DNA of 9,041 bases. It comes from Tigheibacillus jepli. GTDB lineage: Bacteria; Bacillota; Bacilli; Bacillales; Amphibacillaceae. The position numbers were made by a program, and so were the translations under genes. The DNA lies in NCBI RefSeq assembly GCF_030732005.1, contig NZ_JAROCA010000089.1, positions 1 through 9,041 on the forward strand, read 5' to 3'. A model generated the notes under the pieces. That model searched no databases, had not been told where the DNA came from, and saw nothing but the letters and a program-made list of their open reading frames with translations. Shown here in pieces: positions 1-5,637 of the stretch (the first letter of the stretch is position 1; each line of letters begins with the position of its first letter).

Positions 1-203
1 CAAACAAGGAATGATAGGTTACCATGTGTACTAGCAAACTGATTTTTCAACATTAAATAGCGAGGAGCCAAAAAATTTTTATGAAAATCGCACCACGATT
101 GGCAGTTCAGTAAATTCTATGCTGCTTTTCGCATAGCACTATTTCCATACCATATGCGCATAGGAAAATGGTTGTTCACTTAAAACAAATAATTCCTATT
201 AAA

Positions 204-235
204 ATACTCGAGTTTTATCATACTCCGGAGTTTTA
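204..235. repeat. Tandem pair of short palindromes
   Basis: Two near-identical AT-flanked palindromes sit side by side: ATACTCGAGTTTTA and ATACTCCGGAGTTTTA. Their cores are ACTCGAGT and ACTCCGGAGT, with centres about 17 bp apart. This spacing and symmetry would suit a dimeric DNA-binding protein, but no promoter or adjacent start codon makes the role clear. The nearest gene, the OsmC-like one, ends at 318 and points this way, so the site lies beyond its terminator and may belong to a gene left of the window. The rest of 1-270 shows no coding region; CTATGC/GCATAG inverted repeats lie near 117-136. Confidence 0.35.
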
Positions 236-270
236 AAAGTTTCAAGTAAATGATTTCATTTATTTATCAA

Positions 271-309
271 AAAACAACGAACGGTTACGATGAGCCGTCC
301 GCTGTTTTT
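271..309 (-). terminator. Rho-independent terminator of the OsmC-like gene
   Basis: The arms at 273-284 and 295-306 form a 12-bp stem (two G-U pairs when read on the minus strand) around a 10-nt loop. On the minus strand the stem is followed by a run of T. It begins about 10 bases after the stop codon of the OsmC-like gene. A-rich and T-rich flanks on both sides extend the stem and could allow termination in both directions. Confidence 0.85.
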
Positions 310-317
310 TGATTCGG

Positions 318-758
318 TTATTGTATGGTTTCTTCAAGTTCGATTTCCACATTTCCTTGGATCGCACGGGAAATCATGCAAGATGTTTCTGCCTTATGCA
401 CCAGCTTTTTCAGTTTGCGATAATCGACTTCCGTGGCCTCACTTGTCAGTGATACTACGGGTCGATGAATTATTTTTTTGTACGTAAAGACACCATCCGT
501 CACATCGACGATTCCTTCTGAAGTCATGGACATTTCCTTGAGTGGCAGTGAAGCTCGCTCAATCATTGCTGCCAGTGTAATTATATAGCAGGTTGCCGCT
601 GCACCAAGCAGCATTTCATCCGGATTAGTACCAACACCCGGCCCATCCATTTCCGGTGGAATCGAAATTTTTGTTTTCAAATTTCCTGCTTCAATCGAAC
701 CATCACTATTTCTCCCACCTGGCCAATTTGCTTTTAAATGAAAATGATGCAATGCCAT
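318..758 (-). CDS. OsmC-family peroxiredoxin, SACOL1771-like
   Basis: A 146-residue cytoplasmic protein of the OsmC/Ohr fold, which reduces organic hydroperoxides or peroxides through a pair of cysteines. Two family cysteines are visible: one in the central-helix stretch GAAATCYIITLAAM, preceded by TNPDEMLL, and one in AETSCMISRAI near the C-terminus. The length and the wording around both cysteines fit the SACOL1771-type subgroup better than Ohr proper, by recall only. The upstream GTG at 767 overlaps the ribosome binding site AGGAGGTG, so the ATG at 758, with good spacing to that site, is the better start. The gene stands alone with its own terminator. A CGATAAT/ATTATCG inverted repeat at 828-849 is a possible upstream control site. 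Enzyme class is fairly certain; substrate is not. Confidence 0.88.
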   Translation of the reverse strand: MALHHFHLKANWPGGRNSDGSIEAGNLKTKISIPPEMDGPGVGTNPDEMLLGAAATCYIITLAAMIERASLPLKEMSMTSEGIVDVTDGVFTYKKIIHRPVVSLTSEATEVDYRKLKKLVHKAETSCMISRAIQGNVEIELEETIQ

Positions 759-827
759 TTTAATCACCTCCTCCTAAGCGTAGCAAAGAACTGCGATTTG
801 AAAAAGTGCCATGCACCGGGACAATTG

Positions 828-849
828 CGATAATTATGTTTGATTATCG
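828..849. promoter_or_regulatory. Inverted repeat upstream of the OsmC-like gene
   Basis: A perfect 7-bp inverted repeat, CGATAAT then 8 bases then ATTATCG, lies about 70 bp upstream of the OsmC-like start. The half-sites resemble those of Fur/PerR-type boxes, but the 8-base gap differs from the usual 7-1-7 layout, so the identification is only a suggestion. I could not place a clean promoter beside it. Just before it, a GTGCCATGCAC palindrome at about 807-817 may be the remains of a common Bacillaceae intergenic repeat. Confidence 0.25.
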
Positions 850-998
850 AACCCATCTTGTAGGGACATTTGCGCATCGAATCCGTCCTGCTCAGGTGCA
901 GCAAGTAGCAGGGAAGTTGTAACAACCAGTGCGACTTCTTTGGATATACCGAGGTTCACCTGTAACCAAAAAATGCAACCTGTACATTGCAAACCGGA

Positions 999-1026
999 GC
1001 GGCAATCCCGGTTATAAGATTGCCGC
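999..1026 (-). terminator. Stem-loop after the 56-residue gene
   Basis: A perfect 9-bp stem, GCGGCAATC with GATTGCCGC, and a 10-base loop begin 5 bases after the stop codon at 1032. Its position and GC-rich stem fit a terminator, but the T-tract on the minus strand is poor (TCCGGTTTGC), so efficiency is doubtful. It could instead protect the transcript's 3' end. Confidence 0.5.
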
Positions 1027-1031
1027 CATGT

Positions 1032-1202
1032 TTATATAATTGGGTAATATTGTTCATATCTCGGATTGGCATAATATGGCGGGCGCGGACCAATTTGGGG
1101 TATTTCAATGAACGTATCTTCCCAGTTGTATTGGACAACCACCTTCTCATTAGAATACGGCAGCAAGAGCAATTTTACATACGGATTATAATCATCTTTC
1201 AT
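1032..1202 (-). CDS. Small Tyr/Pro-rich protein, function unknown
   Basis: A 56-residue reading frame starting MKDDYNPYVKLLLLPYS. I do not recognise a family. It is called real because AAAGGAGGTCA, close to the ideal ribosome binding site, sits at good spacing before the ATG at 1202, and a stem-loop follows the stop directly. An in-frame ATG 24 bases upstream would put this site inside the gene, so it was not used. The chain has a hydrophobic patch (YVKLLLLPY, about residues 8-16), an acidic/aromatic middle (YNWEDTFIEI) and a C-terminal tail rich in Pro and Tyr (PRPPYYANPRYEQYYPII). It has no signal peptide, no membrane helix and no cysteine. Tyr/Pro-rich small proteins are common in spore coats of this group, but that is only an analogy. 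No sporulation promoter could be assigned. Confidence 0.6.
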   Translation of the reverse strand: MKDDYNPYVKLLLLPYSNEKVVVQYNWEDTFIEIPQIGPRPPYYANPRYEQYYPII

Positions 1203-1341
1203 AAAAGTGACCTCCTTTGTTTTCACTCCATCCTATTCCATTTGTACGCCAGATGCGATTTTACGCCAAGAGACAAAGACCGTGCCGGACGATAAAAGGT
1301 TAGCGAACGCCCGTTAAGAAACGTACAAACTGGAGCACTTC

Positions 1342-1411
1342 GGGGCTGCGATTACCCGGCCCATCGAAAACCATTTGGGACTGCGGTTACTCGCCCCACC
1401 GCAAACCAATA
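1342..1411. repeat. Two-copy 35-bp imperfect tandem repeat
   Basis: Unit 1 (1342-1376) and unit 2 (1377-1411) match at 27 of 35 positions by my alignment, with no gaps. Both carry the frame GGG-CTGCG-TTAC-C-CC-ACC. Differences are scattered, which suggests an old duplication. No reading frame runs through it convincingly. Its role is unknown. Confidence 0.7.
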
Positions 1412-1626
1412 TTCCCGCAGGACAAGGAAGGCTTCGGCTGGTTACATCGCACGCAGAAAAAGTGGTTTTCTATTTCATAGAGTCGCCGCCTTCCGTTCCA
1501 ATCAACTTTGTATCGTCATAATGAATGCAGGATTACGTATTTTGTAGCTCGGATGACGTACAGTTAGGGTATTCAGAAATTTACCCTGTGATCAAATTAG
1601 TAATACCAGTTTATGGGATTTAACAC

Positions 1627-1753
1627 CCGCCAGCAAATGGAATATGCGAGACTCCTGCGGGAGGGAAGGCCTCGATGACACCCCGCAAGCGCGATAGCGC
1701 TGAGGAGGCTCATTAGCCGCCCGCGGAAAGCGAGTATATTCCATTTGCGGCGG
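1627..1753. repeat. Palindromic intergenic element with internal hairpins
   Basis: The ends are inverted repeats: CCGCC then A then GCAAATGGAATAT (1627-1645) pairs with ATATTCCATTTGCGGCGG (1736-1753), giving an 18-bp stem with a single bulged A. Inside are CTCC/GGAG (1652-1663), AGCGC/GCGCT with a GATA loop (1688-1701) and CCTC/GAGG closing it (1670-1705). The inner text, with ACTCCTGCGGGAG, GAGGAGGCTCA and CCGCCCGCGGAAAGCGAG, matches my memory of a dispersed element frequent between genes in Bacillaceae. Such elements may be non-autonomous mobile DNA or structured RNA; the sequence alone does not decide. An open frame across it on the minus strand is judged a by-product. Confidence 0.7.
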
Positions 1754-1931
1754 TTGAAGCGCATATTCTTGTTCACATTCTCAAGGAACACCAATTTTAT
1801 TTACAAGGTTTTGGGAAGGTTTTTTTGAAACATTCCACTAGTTTTAAACCTTCTTTACCTACAAATTGAAAAGCACGGCTATCGCCTATGCTTCATATAC
1901 TTTTTATAGGTTTTCCAAGGAGGTTGTAAAA

Positions 1932-2843
1932 ATGACAAACGAACATAACGAAAATTATCCACTTTACCCGAACTACGGCAAAGTGACACAGTATAAAGAA
2001 GTAGCCATAACCGTTCCACAACAGCGGCAGGATCGCCAGCCCGGTATCGAGCGGTTGATGGTTCCCAATCCAATTATAGATAATCCGCAATACAAAGGCA
2101 GCGGCAAACTTAACGGGAAAGTAGCACTTATTACCGGCGGGGACAGCGGCATGGGTGCAGCGGCGGCGATTGCATTTGCCAAGGAAGGTGCGGACGTTGC
2201 GATTTCATATTTGGATGAAGAAGAGGATGCAACGCGTACGAAACGGCGAATAGAGGAACTCGGGCAACACTGCCTGCTTTTGCCGGGTGATTTGCGCAAA
2301 AAACAGCAATGCACTGCCATCGTTGAAGAAACGATAAATAATTTTGGCAAGCTTGATGTGCTTTGTAATCATGCTGGTGTTCAATTCCAACAATTGCGTT
2401 TGCTGGATATTTCCGATGAACAATTTGATTTAACGATGAAGGTCAATCTTTACGCCATATTTTATATCACACGCGCTGCGCTCAAACATATGCAAGCAGG
2501 CAGCTCGATTATCAACACCGCTTCCGTTGTGGCTTTCGACGGAAACGATCAACTCATTGATTATTCTGCCACAAAAGGAGCAATTGTAGCATTTACCCGC
2601 TCACTTGCAAAAAATCTGGTCAAAGACGGTATCCGGGTCAATGCAATTGCACCAGGTCGTATTTGGACTCCTTTGATCCCTTCCAGTTTTTCAGCTGACC
2701 AGGTTACTTTGGCAGATAATCCGATGGACCGCCAAGGCCAGCCTTTTGAAGTGGCGCCAACCTTCGTTTATCTTGCTTCCGATGACTCCAGGTTTGTTAC
2801 CGGTCAAACACTGCATGTAAATGGAGGGCAGGTGTTTGGGTAG
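1932..2843 (+). CDS. Short-chain dehydrogenase, YdaD/YhdF-like
   Basis: A 303-residue NAD(P)-dependent oxidoreductase of the classical SDR superfamily with an N-terminal extension of about 60 residues, as in the Bacillus general-stress SDRs (YdaD/GS39, YhdF, YhxC group). Visible landmarks are the cofactor loop TGGDSGMG at 68-75, D120, NHAG at 146-149 (usually NNAG), helix Asn172, catalytic Ser198 in INTAS, the Tyr211-x3-Lys215 pair in YSATK, and PG at 241-242. The complete Asn-Ser-Tyr-Lys set implies an active enzyme. The substrate is unknown; relatives are annotated loosely as sugar or alcohol dehydrogenases. The start at 1932 follows CCAAGGAGGTTGTAAAA; the longer open frame from 1866 has no such site. 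It is transcribed alone. A sigma-B promoter, expected for a stress relative, was not seen. Confidence 0.9.
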   Translation: MTNEHNENYPLYPNYGKVTQYKEVAITVPQQRQDRQPGIERLMVPNPIIDNPQYKGSGKLNGKVALITGGDSGMGAAAAIAFAKEGADVAISYLDEEEDATRTKRRIEELGQHCLLLPGDLRKKQQCTAIVEETINNFGKLDVLCNHAGVQFQQLRLLDISDEQFDLTMKVNLYAIFYITRAALKHMQAGSSIINTASVVAFDGNDQLIDYSATKGAIVAFTRSLAKNLVKDGIRVNAIAPGRIWTPLIPSSFSADQVTLADNPMDRQGQPFEVAPTFVYLASDDSRFVTGQTLHVNGGQVFG

Positions 2844-2907
2844 GTTAAGGGAAGAGCTAGCCAAAACGTATAATAGCGATTATGGCAAGCTGCGTGTATA
2901 AGCATCT

Positions 2908-3116
2908 GGAGCCGTGACAGCTCCTCTCTTGGCTATTTGTTTAGTTTTTTTGTGATTTCTTGCCGTGATAGCCCTCTCTTGGCTACTTTTCCAGTTTATC
3001 CTGCGATTTCCTGCCGTGACGGCTTCTCTCTCGGCTACTTTTTCCGTTTTTCCTGTGATTTCTTGCCTTGATAGCCTTCCTCTCAGCTACTTTTACAGCT
3101 TTTCTTCCTATTTTCA
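2908..3116 (+). repeat. Four tandem 51/52-bp hairpin-bearing repeats
   Basis: Units begin at 2911, 2962, 3013 and 3065 with GCCGTGA (GCCTTGA in the last), so the period is 51, 51 and 52. Shared blocks are GCCGTGA, then CTCTCTTGGCTA, then CTTTT, then TGTGATTTCTT. Several units can fold: GGAGC/GCTCC at 2908-2924, TAGCC/GGCTA around CTCTCTT in unit 2, GCCG/CGGC in unit 3. Stem followed by CTTTT resembles a run of weak terminators downstream of the dehydrogenase. A TAGCCAA at 2858-2864 can pair with TTGGCTA in unit 1. A 69-residue frame over units 2-4 has no ribosome binding site and is not called. Confidence 0.8.
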
Positions 3117-3228
3117 AATAAGTGACAGCGGACATCCAGAAATGCCTAGAACTATCATTTCGCGGAAAAAATGAAGATTGAATCTTGTATTATGGGCAGG
3201 CACATGGTCAGCTAGTTTACAAAGAATG

Positions 3229-3265
3229 AACCCGTTTTGATCATCCTTCTTCAAAACGGGTTCTT
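3229..3265 (+). terminator. Rho-independent terminator between convergent genes
   Basis: AACCCGTTTTGA (3229-3240) pairs perfectly over 12 bp with TCAAAACGGGTT (3251-3262), loop 10 bases, followed by CTTTTCATTT on the plus strand. It is about 385 bases beyond the dehydrogenase stop and 120 bases beyond the DUF488 stop on the other strand. The T-tract favours the plus direction; the minus side (CATTCTTTG) is poorer but may also work. Confidence 0.85.
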
Positions 3266-3384
3266 TTCATTTAACTTAAAACGATGTGTCAGTGGGTTGT
3301 TTTTAATTTTAACGCATCATCTTGCACCAATAAACCTTTTTGTATTTTGAGTAACAAACCCTATACAAACATTCACTTTCCCAA

Positions 3385-3747
3385 TTACTGATGGTCCAAA
3401 ATTTCTTTAAGCACTACAGCCTGGTTGTGCTTTGTATCCTTTGCCCCATACAGTAACGTCAGATTTTTGTTATTTTCTTTGGTGAGTTTTTTAAGCTTGC
3501 CTAGCGCTTCTTTTTGCTCGTCATTTTCTTGTAGTTCTTTTTTATATTTTTCTTTGAAATCGGCGAATTTTTCCGGATCATGGCCAAACCATTTGCGCAG
3601 TTCGCTCGTAGGTCCTACCTCTTTGATCCATTCATCTACTTTCGCCGATTCCTTACTCATGCCGCGTGGCCAAACCCGGTCGACGAGTACACGAACACCA
3701 TCTTTTTCATCATAGTCTTCATAGATTCGTTTTATTGCTACTGGCAT
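3385..3747 (-). CDS. DUF488 (YeaO-like) family protein
   Basis: A 120-residue soluble protein with the DUF488 signature: VLVDRVWPRG at about 20-29, an acidic/tryptophan stretch DEWIKEVGPTSELRKWF at 38-54, GHDPEKF after it, and the C-terminal LTLLYGAKDTKHNQAVVL. Length is normal for the family. No biochemical function is established that I can cite. The ATG at 3747 is chosen because GGAAGGTGG stands 6 bases before it; an open frame continues to 3786 but without such a site and with a non-family N-terminus. It lies 56 bp after the TerC stop, on the same strand, with no promoter or terminator recognised between, so it is probably the second gene of the manganese-controlled operon. A role linked to metal or stress is inferred only from that. 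Confidence 0.88.
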   Translation of the reverse strand: MPVAIKRIYEDYDEKDGVRVLVDRVWPRGMSKESAKVDEWIKEVGPTSELRKWFGHDPEKFADFKEKYKKELQENDEQKEALGKLKKLTKENNKNLTLLYGAKDTKHNQAVVLKEILDHQ

Positions 3748-3803
3748 ATCCGTCCACCTTCCCATTTCATTCTCTAGTTTAAACATACCCTAGAAAAAAG
3801 GTT

Positions 3804-4607
3804 TTAACACGACTTATTCATTGGCAGTTTGTCTTCGTCTGCATTTTCTTCTTTGCTGTTGGAGAAAAACCAGCCAGCCGCCGCAATGCCGACCAAAATA
3901 ATGTAAAAAACAATTTTCCATAATGTAGTGTGTGGGAAAGCGTGCGGAATCAGAGCAATGTCTTCATGTGCCAGAACAATCATTGCCAATTTCACACCGA
4001 CCCAGCCGACAATGGCAAATGCAGCAATTTCCAGTCCTGGACGCCTTTGCAGCAAATCAACGAAGATGTTGGCTGCATAGCGCATGATAATCAATCCAAT
4101 CATTCCGCCTGCCAGCACCACTAGAAATTGTGCGGTGTCGAGACTGCCGATTTGACCTAATCCGGATGCCGGGAGTGCAACTGCCATCGCCACCGCCGCT
4201 AAAATGGAATCGACCGCAAATGCCATATCGGCAAATTCCACTTTGACAACCGTCATCCAGAAACTGCCGTTTGATACTTCCTTTTTGGGCACTGCCGGCT
4301 CTTTTGCCGGTTTTTCCTTGCCGGCGAATTTATCATAGAGATGCTTGGCAGACATCAATAGCAAATATGCAGCACCGATAGCCTGCACTTGCCAGACATC
4401 AACCAGAAAAGAGATGATGAACAACGATCCGAAACGCAGGATAAACGCCCCGCCAAGTCCGTAAAACAATGCTCTTTTCCGCTGCTTCTCAGGCAAATGC
4501 TTGACCATAATCGCGAGTACCAAGGCATTATCCGCTGCCAGCAGTCCTTCCAATCCAATGAGCACCAAAAGCACCCATCCGTATTCCAACAATAATTGCC
4601 ATTCCAT
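3804..4607 (-). CDS. TerC/YkoY-family integral membrane protein
   Basis: A 267-residue polytopic membrane protein of the TerC family, close to Bacillus YkoY/YceF (MeeY/MeeF), which are linked to manganese export and to metal supply for secreted enzymes. The two family repeats are visible: LEGLLAADNALVLA (19-32, acidic Glu20 and Asp26) and KVEFADMAFAVDSI (122-135, acidic Glu124, Asp127, Asp133), the usual metal-site carboxylates within helices. A charged Lys/Glu/Pro loop (about 92-112) separates the halves; the C-terminus is polar. The start at MEWQLLLEYG matches family N-termini. Its AAGGAGG is 11 bases upstream, rather far; an open frame runs up to 4703 but would cross the riboswitch expression platform. 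Expression is expected to rise with manganese through that leader. Confidence 0.92.
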   Translation of the reverse strand: MEWQLLLEYGWVLLVLIGLEGLLAADNALVLAIMVKHLPEKQRKRALFYGLGGAFILRFGSLFIISFLVDVWQVQAIGAAYLLLMSAKHLYDKFAGKEKPAKEPAVPKKEVSNGSFWMTVVKVEFADMAFAVDSILAAVAMAVALPASGLGQIGSLDTAQFLVVLAGGMIGLIIMRYAANIFVDLLQRRPGLEIAAFAIVGWVGVKLAMIVLAHEDIALIPHAFPHTTLWKIVFYIILVGIAAAGWFFSNSKEENADEDKLPMNKSC

Positions 4608-4618
4608 AGGCTTGCCAT

Positions 4619-4683
4619 CCTCCTTTTTTGGAGGGGCCGTATGTTTTTGGCAGGCATTTGTCCGCGCCATAAAAAACGGCCCC
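4619..4683 (-). promoter_or_regulatory. Possible hairpin hiding the terC ribosome binding site
   Basis: On the minus strand CCTCC (4634-4630), AAAAAA, then GGAGG (4623-4619) can form a hairpin that buries the terC Shine-Dalgarno core. The bases just upstream also pair elsewhere: ACGGCCCC (4640-4633) is perfectly complementary to GGGGCCGT (4683-4676). The two helices share bases 4633-4634, so they compete at the edge. GGCC/CGGC segments at 4677-4695 followed by TTTTTT could also act as a weak second terminator. This is a structural possibility, not shown to act. Confidence 0.4.
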
Positions 4684-4704
4684 AGCCAGCCGGCCAGGAC
4701 CATG

Positions 4705-4737
4705 AAAAATGACCTTTACCAGCTGATGGTAAAGGTC
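4705..4737 (-). terminator. Riboswitch-controlled terminator in the terC leader
   Basis: GACCTTTACC (4737-4728) and GGTAAAGGTC (4720-4711) form a perfect 10-bp stem with a 7-base loop, followed by ATTTTTC on the minus strand. The 5' arm contains CCTTTA, the same bases needed to close the aptamer's first helix. It lies about 100 bases before the terC start, as expected for a transcription attenuator. Confidence 0.88.
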
Positions 4738-4820
4738 TTGCTAACAACGTCGGTTGCCAGCCTGAGCCGGAGAATTTTTTCTCGTAATGACGACTCAAAC
4801 TGTTCAGCTACTCCCCTTTA
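4730..4820 (-). promoter_or_regulatory. yybP-ykoY manganese riboswitch aptamer
   Basis: Read on the minus strand, the leader holds the class hallmarks: TAAAGGGGAGTAGC at the 5' side, GTCGTCATTACGAG in the middle, a small GAGAA/TTCTC hairpin (4783-4770), and CTGGCAACCGACG on the 3' side. The closing helix is TAAAGG (4820-4815) with CCTTTA (4735-4730). Because CCTTTA is also the terminator arm, Mn2+ binding that stabilises the aptamer should prevent the terminator and switch terC on. This matches the known class, found upstream of YkoY/TerC genes. Identification rests on recalled consensus and on the gene context, which agree. Confidence 0.92.
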
Positions 4821-4829
4821 GTTAACTCT

Positions 4830-4858
4830 ATTAAACAATATTTCAATGGAAATGTCAA
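4830..4858 (-). promoter_or_regulatory. Sigma-A promoter of the terC operon
   Basis: On the minus strand a perfect TTGACA (4858-4853) is followed by a 17-base spacer and TTTAAT (4835-4830). Transcription would begin near 4823, a few bases before the riboswitch aptamer, which is the expected arrangement. Confidence 0.85.
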
Positions 4859-5022
4859 TCTTTTTTTGTAGTTTTTAAAAAAGTATCTTGCTCAGCGATT
4901 TGATTTTTATATCATGCAATTCGAAAACTATCCCTATATTGCCTTAAAATAACAACGGCGAATCTGATTCATGGGTGCTTATGAACAGTAATCCTTTGTT
5001 GTAAACAAAGAATTTGTTAATT

Positions 5023-5327
5023 CCCGATTTGATTGTTGTCTGTGACCCAGGCAAAATTAAACAACAAAAAATCATCGTAGAAAAATCATTTCTCTCTAAT
5101 CTGTAAAAATTAATCGGATGGATAAGCGCCTTGCCCATCAGCGTGTAAGCGTCAAAGAATACTGGATTGTTGATCCAGCCAATCAAATCGTCGAAGTGCA
5201 TTTGCTGAAAGGACGCTACCTGGAATTAAGTAATGTATACAGTAAGGAGGACTCACTCCCTGTCAATACGTTAGATGGTTTCTCAATCGATTTATCGCTG
5301 ATTTTTAAAAACCCGTGTACCTCATAA
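5023..5327 (+). pseudogene. Decayed Uma2-family endonuclease gene (3' part)
   Basis: Two fragments in different frames resemble the Uma2 (DUF820, PD-(D/E)xK nuclease-like) family. From 5023 the plus strand reads PDLIVVCDPGKI, like the family's central PD-[ILV]-xVVCD motif, then drifts and stops. From 5118 a second frame reads VSVKEYWIVDP followed by a C-terminal tail ending SIDLSLIF, both typical of the family C-terminus. The segment normally joining them, with the conserved Glu and the ILSPS-like stretch, is missing, and the N-terminal half cannot be found upstream. The 5118 frame has no ribosome binding site. It is therefore a remnant, frameshifted and internally deleted. Uma2-like genes are often multicopy and horizontally spread. 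The flanks (4859-5022 and 5328-5583) show no gene. Confidence 0.7.
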
Positions 5328-5583
5328 CTCAGATGAACAACCGAACGACTGAAAAATCACATCATTCGGTAGCTCATGACCCGTATGAACGACCAATGAA
5401 GTGACAATATGTGATGCTGGGTAGGTTGATTTTAAGCACCGAACTTGAGAAAAAGGATATTGCAGCCCGTAAATTCCTGGTTGTGTTCAGCCAACATCCG
5501 GTGGGGAGAAGTTCCCTACTGAATGAAGCTTTTTCAGTTCGCTTAAAGATGAAGACACCACAGCCCACTAATGCCTGATAAGG
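5328..5583. other. Gene-free stretch before the pgcA terminator
   Basis: No supported gene. A CCGAACGA/TCATTCGG imperfect inverted repeat lies at about 5341-5368. An open plus-strand frame of 54 codons (5414-5578) has no ribosome binding site and no recognisable similarity. Confidence 0.5.
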
Positions 5584-5619
5584 AAAAACACGATGCCATC
5601 CACTAGAGCATCGTGTTTT
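5584..5619 (-). terminator. Two-way terminator after pgcA
   Basis: AAAACACGATGC (5585-5596) and GCATCGTGTTTT (5608-5619) form a perfect 12-bp stem with an 11-base loop. On the minus strand it is followed by a T-run and lies about 20 bases after the pgcA stop. On the plus strand TTTTCTGT follows, so it can also stop reading from the left. Confidence 0.9.
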
Positions 5620-5637
5620 CTGTACTATATTATCACT

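Larger units (their letters stand above)
1203..1931. other. Gene-free stretch with repeats
   Basis: About 730 bases lie between two divergently transcribed genes without a credible coding region. Each gene's ribosome binding site is at one edge. Inside are a 35-bp tandem repeat (1342-1411), a palindromic element (1627-1753), and between them a segment (about 1412-1510) whose CCCGCAGGA start and CCTTCCGTTCCAATCAAC end recall decayed intergenic repeats of Bacillaceae. Promoters for the flanking genes must lie here, but none stands out. A TTGAAA at 1866 with TATGCT at 1887 has only a 15-bp spacer and is weak. Confidence 0.6.

Noticed and set aside
80..109. A 9-codon frame after GAGGAG that could be a leader peptide
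   Set aside because: The spacing from GAGGAG to the ATG is too long and no downstream gene on that strand lies within reach.
290..487. Open plus-strand frame over the OsmC-like gene
   Set aside because: It is antisense to a well-supported gene and lacks a ribosome binding site.
987..1295. 102-codon plus-strand frame across the small orphan gene
   Set aside because: No ribosome binding site and no recognisable protein features; the minus strand has far better translation signals here.
1597..1794. Minus-strand frame through the palindromic element
   Set aside because: It consists almost entirely of the inverted-repeat element and has no ribosome binding site.
2965..3174. 69-codon plus-strand frame over the 51-bp repeats
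   Set aside because: The period of 51 keeps it open by chance; no ribosome binding site, and the 52-base last step breaks the repeat phase.
4355..4798. 147-codon minus-strand frame over the terC leader and 5' end
   Set aside because: Out of frame with TerC and crosses the riboswitch and its terminator.
4944..5201. 85-codon minus-strand frame opposite the Uma2 remnant
   Set aside because: Antisense to recognisable Uma2 fragments and without translation signals.
5414..5578. 54-codon plus-strand frame before the pgcA terminator
   Set aside because: No ribosome binding site, no recognisable similarity.
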